From Marasmius tenuissimus (taxonomy: Eukaryota > Basidiomycota > Agaricomycetes > Agaricales > Marasmiaceae), in assembly GCA_029532415.1 (NCBI GenBank), contig JAQOTA010000046.1:1488001-1552000 (forward strand): a stretch of DNA of 64,000 nt. The letters are read 5' to 3'. The translations under genes and the position numbers were made by a program. Below the pieces are notes generated by a model, which saw only the letters and a list, made by a program, of their open reading frames with translations, did no database searches and was not told where the DNA came from. Below, piece after piece: positions 1 through 12,872 of the stretch (position 1 is the stretch's first letter; each line of letters starts with the position of its first letter).

Positions 1-931
1 TGCTTCCAGCTTTATTATCCAATGGTAGTGAGTACTCAATAAGCTCTATGTGTCAATCTTCTTAATCCAGAACTGTTTTCGCCGGTTCAGTGTTCTACAT
101 CACAGTCAGTATCATTAGAGTGATTGACAAGATGAATTCCGATCTGAGAACTGGAGCAAGGAAGGTCTTGTCACAGTACCAGCGCTCAAGCCCAGGGCAG
201 CGAAAGGCTTTTGCTTACAGACAAGACAGACAATTTCCCTTTCTCTGAAAGCGCTATTGTTTCCATCTCGTTTCATGATCCATATATCTTCATCGAAAGG
301 GTTGACGAATGATGCATGATGGTCCACCCTTCTCCGTTTTCCCTTGGCGATGAACATGACTAGTGAGCCCCCCTTTCGCCTGTCATCGGGGAACTGTGCT
401 TTCCGATGAGCTCACGATGCAGTATTCAGATTCAGTTCAGGGGGAGTTTGGACCAGCTTCAATTGCTGACAAGGTGCAAGTTGTGGCGGAATACGGGCAT
501 TTCGGGTAGCACCCGTTAATACACTCGGTACTTCTCTGCGTTGCGTTCAACCTTCCACATCTGGATAGCCCGTATTCGGCAGAAGTTCATTGGCTGTCTT
601 CGTTTGTTTACCGGGCGCATGATTCGAGAACTCCCGTACGGTGCTGCGAGCTGATGCCAGGCATTGAGGCCCAGGCAGATCCCCTCCTTTCACCGTCTCT
701 CTTGCAGCGAGAAATTGGTCTGATCTGGGGCTATTATTAGTAAGTTTCATCCTACTCAATATTTCCGCTGCGGATTGCAACCTTGAACCGAACTTGCGCC
801 TGTCTCGGACATAATGGGTCATACTTCTGCACAACTTTGTTCCATTTCGAACCCCATTAGACCGCCCTCAAGATATTTAAGCTGAGACCTGGTATCCTCT
901 CCTTACAGTCCTTGCATTGTCTTTCCACCCC
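1..931. other. intergenic, no gene seen
   Basis: I find no convincing coding region. Open frames on the minus strand (115-357, 547-834) are short and match no family I know. The last 60 bases are the likely core promoter of the downstream oxalate decarboxylase. Confidence 0.5.
873..880 (+). promoter_or_regulatory. TATA-like element of the oxalate decarboxylase gene
   Basis: The A/T-rich string gatattta lies about 52 bases upstream of the ATG at 932, inside otherwise mixed sequence. Position and composition suit a fungal TATA-like element, but this is inferred from sequence alone. Confidence 0.3.
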
Positions 932-3069
932 ATGAACTCCCGACTCCTTCGCTTCCTTCACGTCGCTCTTCTGACCACATCGGTCGTCGTTGCTGCCCCA
1001 GCTACGGCCTCGTCAGCAGCAGAGCCAACTGCCACAGTACCCTTCGCCAGTACTGACCCAAATCTTCCGCTCTGGGGTCCGGAGAGTGATCCATCTATCC
1101 CCAAACCGATGCGGGGAAGGTTGGGTGCTCCCATTCTGGGTCCAGACAACAAAGCCTTGGATTTGCAAAACGCAGACTTGTTGGCTCCGCCGACAACCGA
1201 CCACGGTACTGTGTAAGTAAATTATTGTTCCTCCGGTTTCGGTGTTTAGTATCCTGACGACAGAATCCCATACCCAGCGGAAACGCGAAGTGGCCTTTTA
1301 GCTTCAGCCACAACAAGCTTCAAACCGGAGGCTGGGCAAGACAACAGAACGGTAAGCATCCGTGACTCTTTGAAGAGAGATAGAAGAAATCTCATTAAAC
1401 TGATCGTGTATTAGTGAACGTAATGCCTATCGCAAAAAGTGAGGCCGTATTTTGGGAGACTCATGAGCTACGCAATCACTTACCTACTCTTTGCTTGGAC
1501 TATCGTCAGACATGGCCGGCGTCAATATGAGACTCGAACCTGGTGCTATTCGCGAGCTCCACTGGCACAAGACTTCGGAGGTGAGAAAAGACCTACCGTC
1601 AAATCCGCAGTCGACTCACATGGATCCCAGTGGGCGTACGTCATAAAGGGAACTACACAAGTTACGTCCGTCGACCAAGATGGAAAGAACTATGTTGCGA
1701 ATGTGGTAAGCATCCTTCTACCCTCGGGTCATGAGTCATACTCAAATTCAACGCGAATAGGGACCAGGGGATCTTTGGTTCTTCCCTGCTGGTATTCCGC
1801 ACTCTCTCCAGGCTACCAACGACACAGAAGAAGGCTCAGAGTTCTTGCTGGTAAGTTTGACGTTGTAGGTGTTTGTTGCTTCATGGCGTAACTCACAATC
1901 TCCCCGATTAGATATTCCCCGAGGGTAACTTTGACGAAGACGAGACGTTTTTGGTATGCACACATCGTTTGATCGTGGCTGACATATGAAGCTCACTTTG
2001 AACTAGTTGACGGATTGGCTCGCACACGTCCCTGCCGAGGGTGAGTTCGAAATATCCCGTTTTCGAGACTGTCCTCAACCCCGTGCCCGTACCAGTCATC
2101 CAAAAGAATTTCCAAGTCGCCGATCCGAAGGCATTTTCACACATTCCAGCAAAAGAACTCTACATTTTCCCGAGTGGTAGGTTTCTCGCATTAGCACCGC
2201 AAACATCCAGGTACTAACTACCAGTACAGAGCCCCCCGCAAACGCAGATGCGCCTGAAGACCCTCAGGGAACGGTCCCCCAACCGTTCACTTTCCCATTC
2301 TCCAAAGTTGAAGCAACCCAACTCGCAGGAGGAACTGTCAAGATTGTCGACTCCACGACATTCGAAGTATCTACAACGATAGCCGCGGCGGAAGTAACCG
2401 TTGAGGCTGGCGGGCTTCGTGAGCTTCATGTATGCCCGTCCTAGTTTTACCCCAAGCCAGAAAAGAAACTAACCTCATACATGCAGTGGCATCCAACTAG
2501 TGACGAATGGACCTTCTTCTTGGAGGGCGAAGGCAGAATTACAGTTTTCGCTGCCTCGACTAACGCCAACACTTTCAACTACCAGGCTGGTGATATTGGT
2601 TCGTATACTTCCGCTCACTTCGCGACACTCCAGCTCATCTCCATTCACTAGCATACGTCCCGGCGTCAATGGGTTAGTTATCGAGATTTGCCCAGTAGTC
2701 CTCGCCAAGGTCACTGACCGATATTTGCTTCCCTTTACAGGACACTATGTCGAGAACACTGGGAACACGACCCTCAGATATCTCGAAATCTTCAATAGCG
2801 GTGGGTGTCCTTCGGTTCGGAAGGCCTAGGTAACTGACTATTCATGGCTTCTCAGATCGATTCCAAGATGTTAGTCTATCTCAGGTATGGTTTATAGCTG
2901 CACTCCAAACTACTCTTATCTGATTGACGGTTATCTCGCTCAGTGGCTCGCTCTTACGCCACCTGCGTTGGTGAAAGCCCACCTTGGTTTGGATGATGCT
3001 ACGATACAGGACTTGACGAAGTTCAAAGAAAAGGCTATCGTCGTGCCTGGTTTGCCCAAGGGGAACTAA
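932..3069 (+). CDS. bicupin oxalate decarboxylase, secreted
   Basis: This enzyme converts oxalate to formate and CO2 using manganese. Removal of 14 introns (first 1213-1277) gives one frame of roughly 440 residues. The N-terminus has a signal peptide-like hydrophobic stretch. Two cupin domains follow, each with the metal-binding signature: [17 protein letters not shown] near 1551-1650 and [18 protein letters not shown] near 2409-2530. Each has HxH, a downstream Glu and a later His ([12 protein letters not shown]). The C-terminal tail after the second cupin is typical of fungal oxalate decarboxylases. The start is ATG 932; an in-frame TTG at 917 is not needed. The protein probably acts outside the cell, limiting oxalate released during wood or litter decay. 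Bicupin oxalate oxidase-like variants exist, so decarboxylase activity is inferred from the family. Confidence 0.93.
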
Positions 3070-3825
3070 GGCAGTGGATTTGTAGAACGCGCTGCAACTT
3101 TTATACAGGGCAAGGCTCGCGCTCGGGCAATTTCCAACTTTGCTCTCTTGCTCAGCTGGCTCAGAAAAGTTTGCAAGCCCTCAAGGACATTTAGTACAAT
3201 GTTAAAGGCCTTCGTATAGTTTACTCGTCGTATATTGTTATGCAGTTAGTATTGCTATGATTTGCTTTGCAATCTTTTGTCTGCACAATTTCTCTGGCAT
3301 CTCCTCAAGGCAAAGGTGGGCCCCCATGATCTCAAATTAGGCCTAGCACTTCGTTCAAACATCCGCTTGCTGCGCTCCCTATCCGTGCGCCACTCTTCCC
3401 AATCTCGTCATGCCACAGTGGTGCTCAGAATCCCGCGTCGTTCCACCTAGAGATCGACAGCAGCCGTTCATCCACCCGCTTCTTCCGCCAGTCTCAGCGA
3501 TCGATATTCGGACTTTTCTTGCTGCCAATCTCTCAATCTATAGCGCCCATCGCAGAGATATTCGCCATTCGGCCGGACGAAAACCTTTCCAGTTTCAAAC
3601 CCCCAATTTCGGCTCGAAGCGCCCAGCTATCAAGTACCTCCCGCCGAGATCTCTGGGATTGGATTCGAAGAATGGCTCATGGCGTCCCTCAACCGACCGT
3701 GATAAGAGAGAGAACCACTGTGACATTGCGTTTGCCTTCAGTAGTGCTTACGACAAGAAAGCCGTAGAGGGTCAAGAGAAGATCCTCATCAACATAGTAA
3801 GAGTGTATGTGTTCGAGATACAAAA
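3070..3825. other. intergenic between oxalate decarboxylase and tRNA-Val
   Basis: The first part is the 3' region of the oxalate decarboxylase gene. The open frame at 3410-3880 runs into the tRNA and shows no recognisable domain, so I do not call it. Confidence 0.5.
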
Positions 3826-3899
3826 TGATTCGACCCAGGCTCGAACTGGGGACCTTCTGTGTGTTAGACAGATGCGATAACCAACTACGCCATCGAACC
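3826..3899 (-). tRNA. tRNA-Val (AAC), no intron
   Basis: Read on the minus strand, the 74 bases fold as a full cloverleaf. The acceptor stem is GGTTCGA paired with TCGAATC, with one G-T pair. The D-arm contains GTAGTTGGTTATC. The anticodon stem TCTGT/ACAGA encloses the loop CTAACAC, giving anticodon AAC. The T-arm holds GTTCGAGCC, which is also the internal B box. Confidence 0.95.
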
Positions 3900-4101
3900 G
3901 TTGTGTAGGGTATGAAGTTCCGTGTCCATCACATGCTTTGTTTAATCGATTACATTTTCTTCCGGTACAGTTGTAACATACATACAGACAGATCGTATAC
4001 AATACTATAACCTTGATACACACTCAACAGAGTAATAACCCATATAAATGAAGAAATATAGAGCTCCTTGATGCAAGGACCATTGCACTGCCTTATAATG
4101 A

Positions 4102-6769
4102 TCAGCCTTTCCGAGTCTTCGTTGCACGTCCACACCCATTCCCAGAGGCGCGCGCCTTAGACGAACCTCGACGAGCTCCACCACTAGCACTTTGTTCCTT
4201 CTCCTTCACAACACGTCTTCTCTTTACCGGCCTAGGATCGTCCTCTTCGATACTTGCCGCCTCTGGAGCCTTCCTTTCCCTCAAAACCATGGTAAGTGGT
4301 GCTGGAGGCAGACGAGGCAACCGTCTCTTTCGTGTGGCAGGCCCTGCAGGCACTGTCTCTGGATTTGACGGATTAACGGAGGAATCGAGCGGGTCTCTGG
4401 ACTCCTCAAGAGCTTTCGCTGTGGTTCTCTTGGGGTATTCTACAGCAGAGGGACATTCAGTAAGAGAATGATAAAAGACGATGAACGAAAAATACTTACT
4501 AAACCAGCTCGCAGAGGAGTCCTCCACAATCACAGGGGGTTGACGACGGGCGGGTGCTTGGCGGCGTTGGCGCGATGGTCCAGGGGCGGGTACGGGTGCA
4601 GGAGGTTCGTCCTTTGTCTCGGATATCGCTTTAGCTTTCCCCTTCTTCCGCATGTTCTGGGTTCGCTCATTTGTGGGCGTGTTTTCCCGGCTTGGTAAGA
4701 CTACAACGAAGTCTAGGGGATCTCTAGAGTCCTCGGCCGCGTCAGCTTCGACTCTCAAATCTTTCCGACGTGGTTCTGCAGCAGAAGAGATGCGATGAGC
4801 ACAAGGACGACAAGGCACGATTTTGAACAAATAATACTCACTGAACACAGTGGAGGAGTCATCCAGAACCACGGGAGCCCACCTACGAGCAGGTCGTCGG
4901 GGAGACCTATCTGATGGTCCGGGGTTGGGAGAGCGATTGGGCGTGTTGACAGGTGGGTACGAACGATTTTCGAGTTCCGCCAGTGTAAGTGCGTCGTTCA
5001 CTCGTTTGGGTACCTCTGCTCCCTTACGATTCTCCGTAAGTTTCATCGTCGGGACAGGTCGGCCTAAGGGATCAAGTGATAGCCGTATCAGCATCTGTAA
5101 ACAGATGGAGGTTCGAATAATACTCACCACGTATCTTCCGGGGTAGGAGGGCCCGGCGACGGTCCTTAAGACGGTCCTTCACGGGGCTACATGGTGGCGT
5201 CGGTGAGTCTAAGAATGTTGGAGGAACTGGGAGTTGTCTGTCAACGACTTGAGTCGGGTTATGAAAGTTTTCTGGTGGCGGATCGATATCCATAGCTGCC
5301 TCTTCCATATCGTCCAGAAGCATGTCGAGCGGATCGTCCGTCTCAACCTCCACGTCGTCTACTTCATCGTCTTCTTCCTCGCCGTCTCCTTTAACGACTC
5401 CCATCCTTCCCCTCTCGTACTCGTCGAACGCCAGGAACCACTGTTCCATGTCCAGCGCATGAAACTTCCTCAAGTAATCTCGATATATCCTCGTCGGCGG
5501 CCTCCCCACCCCCAAATTCGGTGTCTCCTCCTTTTCGAGAAACCTAGGTATCCACTCCGGCTTCGGCCTCTTGTCCTCGGGCAGCTTCCTCCACTCGAAA
5601 TTCTCCTTGACCCGCCTGGGGTTACTCGTGAAATCAACGTGATATGGGTACCCATACTCTCCTTTCCCTCGCAGACCAAATCGTAAAACCTTCTTCGACT
5701 TCTCCTCGACGAGGCGCTGGAACTTCTTCATGTCGACTTTGCCGTCCGTGGCGTCGGACCGGAGGTCTCGGAAAAGCTGAGCGTTGTATTCGGCGACACG
5801 TTCCTCGAGGTCTGAGGAGAATTTCTTCATCAACACCCGGTGGGCATCGAGGGCTTCTCGGTCGATGGGAAGCAGCTTTTTCTGGACGTCCCGTTCCGTG
5901 ATCCACTCAATTTCGAGCAACCTGTGCGTGATCATGCCAGGGATGGCGTGAACACGCGTCTTCGTTGGCGACTCTGGTTCTGGTTCTGGCTCCGGCTCTG
6001 GTCGTGGCATCGACGACGGTGGAGGAGGAGAAGACCCAGGTAGAGAAGACGACGGGATGAATCCCGACGCAAAATCGGGGTTGTACGTGTCGGTTGAGCT
6101 TGACGAGCCCAGAGCACTAATCCGACCGACGCTCCCGGCAAAAGAACTGGAATCGCCGACAATGGTGGCGACTTCGGTCATATCGTCGTCGTCGGATTCA
6201 CCGCCATCTGCAGATCCCTGCGAGAGGTAGTAATCGTATACCCCGAGGTAAGTTTTGGCGTGCATGTGGGAGAAAGTTGGGGGAGGGAGAGTCGGATAGT
6301 CAACGGAAGGAGGGTTTGTACGTGGTGTGGAGGGTGGTCGCGACGATGAGGCGCCGACCCGAGGATTGATATAGGCGTAGTCAACCACGGCGATACCGGA
6401 GTGTTGTAGGTCTTCAGCGATTTCGGTCACCGATCGTTGCTTCGGGATGACGCGTTTAGTTGGACACGGAGACGGTGGGGATGTGGCAGCAGGAATTGTG
6501 GCGTGAACTGGAGCCGCTTCATCGGGCGTCTAGAAACGGTGACAAAATAATGACATTCATCAGCTATTCAGGCTGGAGCCAGAGACCGACTCACCACGAC
6601 CTCGTTGGTACCATGATTGACAGCATCCGGTTCTTCCTGCTGTTGTGGCAAAGGCTGAAGAGTGTGTTAGCTGACACGCTGCAGTGTAAAGGAGAGTAGC
6701 GCCTACGTCGGCCTGGGCACTATAGAACTGTTCGCGTGCAATAGTTCTCGTACTGGGCGTACGACCCAT
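4102..6769 (-). CDS. uncharacterised disordered nuclear-type protein with duplicated exon unit
   Basis: I do not recognise the family. The model starts at MGRTPSTRTIAREQF (ATG at 6769), with introns near 6661-6713, 6530-6590, 5072-5130, 4780-4845 and 4442-4505. The central part (about 5480-5900) is a charged helical region containing EIEWITERDVQKK and DMKKFQRLVEEK, followed by a very acidic stretch (EEEDDEVDDVEVE). Before it lie P/S-rich and EPEPEPEPE low-complexity segments. The C-terminal third carries two copies of a unit, PARRW/PVVLDDSS..F and PARRQPPVIVEDSS..F, each interrupted by an intron at the same place and followed by DSRDPLD or ESRDPLD. The end is basic (VKRRRVVKEKE; KTRKG), suggesting a nuclear location. 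Both the disorder and the localisation are inferred from composition. Confidence 0.75.
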
Positions 6770-8242
6770 TGAGAATCAATAAGTAAGCAGAAAGGGAGGG
6801 CGTGGCGAAGGAGACAGACGAGAAATTGGAGGTAAAGGTCGATGTTTGGGAAAGAGGGATGATCGTGGTTGTGGTTTAAGGAGCGTGATCGTGGATTGAT
6901 GAACGCAGGGCCTTGAACATGCCACCGGCAAACTCTTGGCTAAGGTTTTATTGTGGTCTACATTCGGAGTCAGAAAGTTGTCCTCATTGTCTTGCTCTTG
7001 CTCAGTCAACGCACATACAAGGTCACATGTTACGTCTGAACGTGAACGTTGAAGGGATGGCAAGTGCCTGCAAGTACATGCTGTGCAGTGTATACGCTCC
7101 TACTCTCCGTGGCACTGCTTTCTATGAGGGTTGGGGGAACAGCCTGGTGAGTATCGAGAACTGAGCAAGGTCACTAAATTCGTACCTCATGGGCCATTGT
7201 CATCTCGTGCTGACTCTGAGCGAGACGGCCTGCCTGAATGACATCATGTCCACTACACAGGGTATTGCAGGAAAAGCCTGACCAGTAAGAAAACATAGCA
7301 CTTGGTCCACATAGCTCACAACAAGAGACAGGAATACAAACCAACCTTGACCGTGCAACATAGGGGCCAAAATCATGTAGCAGCTGCGTGTACAATACGC
7401 CGCCTTCACGTCTGCCTTGATTCCGAGACCGGCCAGACCCTGTACTCCATTCACCTGGACTGATTCGAATGACAAGGTGGTCTTGAAGCCTCCAAGCCAC
7501 GTACTCCCTCATGTCAACAGATCCTGGAAGGGAAGAGCTTGACAAGGCCTAATATCGCGCGGTTGCAGAGAATTCAGGTAGGATTTTCACATTCTGCATA
7601 GTTTCTTGGAATCCAGGTCTTCAAAAGCGCAGAGCGAGCATAACACCAGTCTTCGTTGTGATCCTATGAGCGTACTGAGGGATTCTGGGAGATAGTTTGA
7701 CCAAGGGTCTTTTGTTAGCGAGGAATAGGACAGTAAAACCCAACGCACCTTTCGCCTCCATTTGAATTTCCCTTTGTCTGTATGCACATTTATCCATGTT
7801 GAGACATCAAAGCCTTGCTGTCGTTCGCAAGTGAGCTATCTTGAGATTTTCTCTTCGCTTTTTACAACGTTGCGTTTCTCCGTCGCCATGTAATCCGCTG
7901 AATTTCGAAAAGCTAGCAAAATTCATCAATCGTTATGCATTAAGAAACAGAAGAAAAGATACGTACCCTCACCCATTCTAAAGCACTTTTCAATAGAATC
8001 CAGCCATCATCGCTAGTCGTAGACGTCGACAAGCCGGTTCCTTCCTGGCTGTTCAGGTCGAGGGAAACGTGGAGTCAGGACAAATTGTTTCGAGCTTTGT
8101 GATCGTAAGGCTCGTGAAGTGGAGAGGGTCACGATCATTGAGTGGTAAGTGTAAAGGATCAAAGACTACCCGCCATAGAGAGAAGAGAGATTCAAGAGGG
8201 GTACAAGGGTATTGAGGTGTGACGGGAAGGAAGCAAAAACAT
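6770..8242. other. intergenic, no firm gene
   Basis: Minus-strand open frames at 7174-7545 and 7200-7475 contain splice-like sites (for example a donor in CCAG/gtgaatgg), so a small unrecognised gene is possible. It has no ATG-led frame that I could complete and no known domain. Confidence 0.35.
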
Positions 8243-8340
8243 CTGCCCCAGTGAGGCTCGAACTCACGACCTTCCGATTGATATAGTCCGGTACACCCGA
8301 AATAACAGTCGGACGCTGTAACCAACTCAGCCATGGGGCA
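8243..8340 (-). tRNA. tRNA-Asn (GTT) with 24-base intron
   Basis: On the minus strand the acceptor stem TGCCCCA pairs with TGGGGCA. The D stem GCTG/CAGC and T stem GTGAG/CTCAC are complete. The anticodon stem TCCGA/TCGGA encloses CTGTTA and then, after the intron, A, so the anticodon is GTT. The intron of about 24 bases begins directly after position 37, the normal place for nuclear tRNA introns. Confidence 0.92.
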
Positions 8341-11083
8341 CATAGATGAACCAACAAAAAACAAGCATATGATGTGCTATGTATCGAGATCTAACAATTC
8401 GGCTGTGGCGTGGACCCACAAGGAACAGTCACTTCACGAGTGGTATGATATTGACCACAAACCCAAGGTTATTTAGAAGGTACGAAGCACATTAGAGCAT
8501 CACCAATCGAGCTAAGCACTGTCCTACTCCATCCATCATCTGAGACCCGTTTTTCGGTGTTGATCTCCTCGTGCGTGACCGCGGAGGAGATGACCGCTTG
8601 GACATCGGATTTCGGGCAGGTTCCCTCGAGAAGCGTCATGCACTCGTGCGGGGAACTGAAAGTGAATTGTGCATATGAGCGCCCGCATTGGCACTATCCT
8701 CACAAGCACACCCCACGGCGCCTACAGCGCTTATTCTCCTCCGTTGGGTTATCCGGCAATGACTCGAAAGCGAGGCCTTTGTGGGTCCTGGTACACATGG
8801 GCCTGGACGTGTGCCAAAGCACCAGGCGCGCTCACAAGCCTTTAATTGGGCGGGACGCCGAATCGACTAGCCTACAATGAGGATTGTTAGAAATTCTGAT
8901 TCGCTAGAAAACGGAGGAGGGTTCTACTCACCTGCGTCGTTCCCCCGTCACGGAAAGAGATTTTCATTCCCGCTTCCCGTCTCTTTCGACCCTGCTCGAT
9001 CGTCTTCATTCCGCCCCCACACCAAAGATCTCGAGTCATCATTCCTAGCGCATGTAAACACCGAAAACGAGAGCTCGTGGCACTGATGTGAGCAGAACGG
9101 GAGGGAATGCCTTCAAGGATCTTCCAGAACTCTGCACTCTGCGTCTTCTTTTGCGCCGGCAAAACTTCCTCCAGGCCGAGCAGCTGAGGCCCAGGCTCGA
9201 CAAGCGTTTTCGAGCATTCTGATCAAACTGTTTACGTCGATGAAGCTAGGGAAGTGATTCAAGGTGAGTCAGGGGACGTCCCGCCGAAGAAGATCCGTAT
9301 AAACCTTCCTACCTTCGCATGGACAACGGATCCCAACTAAGTCAAGATTCCTTCAGTTAGTTTACGGCCAAATAGCCCTGAGAAATGAGCTTCAGGGATG
9401 GCCGTACATAGATAAAACAGATGAAGCAGGGATGATACCTTTCATGACCGCCCTCCGACATTGAGGCAACTTGAGCCTGGAGAACCTAAATCTGACGGCT
9501 CAGCTCGAGATATGATCAAAGCTTTGAGGGAAGATCATTTCAGGGTCATTGGTCGTCAGCGTCGACTTTTGAGAGATTACCCTCACCAAGGTTTTAGCAG
9601 CATTGGGTTTACTCCCTTCCGGCAGGATCTGGCCCGAGTTATATCGAGTGCTGAATCGAATGATGCGCCAAATTATCCTTTCCCTAAGAGTTATCGTCGT
9701 CGAAAGACCGCAAGGAAATCATCCAGCCGATTCGCGCATGAGACGCGGGGAACGCGAGTGGGCGGATGACGGCGGAGAAACGTGGGAAGTTGAAATTCAC
9801 GATGACGCTCTGTTGTTGACTACCATCACCGACCTTCTCCCCGACTTCGCCATGCCTCAAATGCTGCGCAAACCTTCTGATATTGCTAGGGCATTCCCTT
9901 GTGCTTACTATCCGAACAGTGGGCTCTCAGAAAAGCGCGAAAAACGCGCTCCAGTAATGCCAAATTGAACCCAGGTGGTAACTACACCAGCACCGCGCAC
10001 ACCGCCTTCGAGTTCTTTGTACCACTCTCAGATAGCCGGTAATGAACGGTTTATGGTGAGGAATATTACCCTTCTCTGTGATGACTGCTAATTATCGTCT
10101 CTACTAGCTCAACAAGATGCAGAACGACTCGGGCATGGACTATTTCAGTAGGCTGCAGGAATAGGTCACTCCAAGCCTGCTAGTAGATGAATGCAAGGAG
10201 CGCGTTTGCATGTCACCAGGATCCTTCTACGTAGAAGGCGAAAATGCAAGGACACAACGTAAAATCGTCGTCACCGACGTCCTGAAGATTCTCTCAGAAC
10301 ATTTTGCATAGGTCCTCCGACCCGAGGCGATATCTGGAGTATACAGGGTATTCGAGATAGCCGTGCCACAGGGACCGTCGACCATGGACCAATCCTATTC
10401 CCTCGACGGCCTTGCAAGACGAATTTGGATTGATTGAACCTTAAAAATTTCCACTCAATCCGGGCGGCGGGGCCCAGAGGACCACAGGATCCATCGCCGA
10501 CGATGTGTATGACCTTGTATCTCAAAAAGGCAACTTGTCAACACGATACAATTCTTCCCGCTTCTTCTTTGTTGGTTGTGAGTCCCTCCCTCAACAGCAT
10601 GCTGCCCTCTCTTATTATCACCCTGTCAAAGTCAAGCGGAGACAAGTCATAACTCGAGAACGAGGTCGAACGCCAGCATTCGGGAGGGCAGACGAATCGT
10701 TCTTGCAAGTTCTCGAGAACAACGCCTGAGTTACCAGTGTGGGTCCAATCGATCAGACGTTTTCGGTTGTAATCAATGTCCTTACCCTCTCTCCACCTCG
10801 CTTTTGCGCAGTCCCTTCATTTTCGATCATCAAACCTTATAGAACACCGGCCTGTGGCCGGTCGCCTTGCATGTATTGACGTGGACAGCCCGAGGCGTAA
10901 CGAGAAAGGTGTATAGATTGGCACGCGGGGCCTGGAAAGTCACGAGGGAGACAATGGGAGGGGCTTTGCTATGTGACGGTTCAAGCGGTTGAATTGAGTT
11001 TTAAAGAAACGCCGAGCGCGCGAAGGTGATCTTCCTCTTCAACTTGATCTTCTACCACTATCGACGCGACTTCTCAACGACGC
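8341..11083. other. gene-poor stretch with possible gene relic
   Basis: No complete gene was found. Between 9461 and about 10165 on the plus strand, overlapping frames have protein-like composition (REDHFRVIGRQRRLL; then EWADDGGETWEVEIHDD in another frame). They shift frame repeatedly and have no recognisable domain. This may be an old gene relic. The last 250 bases before 11084 are the probable promoter of the next gene. Confidence 0.35.
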
Positions 11084-12872
11084 ATGAAACATCAACGCAC
11101 TGGCAAACAAGTGGTCTCTAATACAACTCCCAACGCAACACAAGCGAACGAAAGTACCGACACTCCCAACAGTACGTTGACCTCATTATGTGGCGTCGAT
11201 CTCGTTCGCTGACTAAAACCCCAGAGGGATTCAAGGCCATGTTCAGAGAGATCCAGACGCCCACGAGAGATGGTCCTCAATCAGGTAGGATGGTTACTCT
11301 CCGTCTCCGCGAATTCCCGGCATTGACCATCTACTACTAGAGTTTTTCTCCACCAAACGACGACCCAGAATCGAGGACACCAATGTGGAGGATGAAAGGG
11401 GAGTCCAGCAAAAGCACTCTAAGAAGCAACGCACTTCACAAGGCGCTCTGCAGAGAGAACTGTCGCGTCCACACGGCCCCGAGCAGACAAATCGAGGAAG
11501 CCAAAGCGAGCGGCGGAACATTGTTCCTGTAGGGGCTGATCCTTCCACCGCGAACAGCTCGTCCTCTACCATCGGCAAAACGAGGAAGTCATCTCCACCC
11601 TCACCTCACTCCCTCGATGACCAGGCTGAGACCCATGACAACTTCTCGCGCCTTCCCCCCGACACTCCTCCTGTTGTTTCCACTTGGATCCAGACACTTG
11701 GGTCCTCCCCAGCTTGCTCCTGGGTTCCCGCTCCGCCACCTCCAACAGTCGAAGTCACTCAATTCGTTGCACAAGCGTGCGCCACAAATGAGTCGTCCCC
11801 CTCCCATCTCACAGCCCCACCTCCCCCGGCCAACCAAATCGCGCCTCAGACGCCCTCTCAAGTTCTGCCAGTCTATGTGACCCAGGCGCCTGCCTCTGGC
11901 ACCACAACGATTGACTACTGGGACCCCCTCAACCAGCCAGGTTCCTCCCTCGCCACAATCCCTGGTCGTCCCTTTCCCTCGCTTTCCGGCCAATCCCAAG
12001 GTTTTGACATGCCCCATGGGTCATCTCAGATGCAAAGTGCAAGCCTTGACACTTTTGGCGCTGGGGTCGTGCAGGGTGGCCTTTTCCATGAGTTCGAACA
12101 ACATCCGCGAACTCACTTCCACTCTCCTTCCGGTCCAGTTGTGTTTCCTCCCAGCGCTTCTGAGGCTGACGACTTGGACGCCGCGGTACACCTCTTCACG
12201 CTTGGGCAAGCGTACCAAACCGAGCAGCAGCGAATCACCCAAATGCAGCAGCGGATCACCCAAGCGCAGCAGCGGTTGACTCATGCACAACGTCTCCAGG
12301 AGGTAAGGCTCCGGAGGATCGCTCATCTCGAAGCTCAACAGAACTCTCGGGGTGCGCTAAATATCCAGGAGCCCACTCAACTACCCCCACCCTCCCACAA
12401 CACCAGTGACTCTCTGCCACACCAGTGGATGACCACCTCGATCGAACAGCAGCATCCACTGCAACCGCAACCACACCATTCCTCGACGTCGGTCACTGGA
12501 CCGTTGCACATCCAACAGGCCCGACAGCCGTATTCTCCAATCTCTCATCCATCGCCTAGCTCCTTGGGACCGTCATCGCCGTATTCGTCTTCTTATCCTT
12601 CCTCACCTGCTTCCCATGTCCCTTTCACATCTTTTCCTTCCCCTGCATCCAGCTCTTCCGCCCATAGCTTCTCCCCCGTTCCTGTCTCTCCGTCTGCTTC
12701 CTCGCCATCTACTTTCTCTGACCAATCTTCGTCCTACAATGACCCAAGATATCGTGATCCGTTCCACGGTGGCTCCCCAGGCTCATCCTATATTTCGGCC
12801 TCCTTCGACAGTTCCCGCCCGCCAACGCGTTCACCGTCCGCCGCTCTCCGCGAGTTTGAACTTCCCGACTGA
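11084..12872 (+). CDS. low-complexity S/P/Q-rich protein with short coiled coil
   Basis: No family is recognised. Three exons (11084-11171, 11225-11284, 11341-12872) join in frame into about 560 residues beginning MKHQRTGKQVVSN. The N-terminal part is basic and polar (STKRRPRIED). The middle is Pro/Ser/Thr-rich. Near 12190-12330 lies a heptad-like Gln-rich segment (EQQRITQMQQRITQAQQR) that should form a short coiled coil. The C-terminus is almost entirely Ser/Pro. This composition is common in fungal regulatory or scaffold proteins, but no DNA-binding motif is visible. The exon junctions are canonical and keep phase, which supports a real gene. Confidence 0.75.

Noticed and set aside
917..931. 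TTG-initiated N-terminal extension of the oxalate decarboxylase
   Set aside because: Nuclear fungal genes start at ATG; ATG 932 is directly followed by a good signal peptide.
7174..7545. Minus-strand frame as a complete gene
   Set aside because: Splice-like sites exist but no ATG-led, in-frame model or known domain could be completed.
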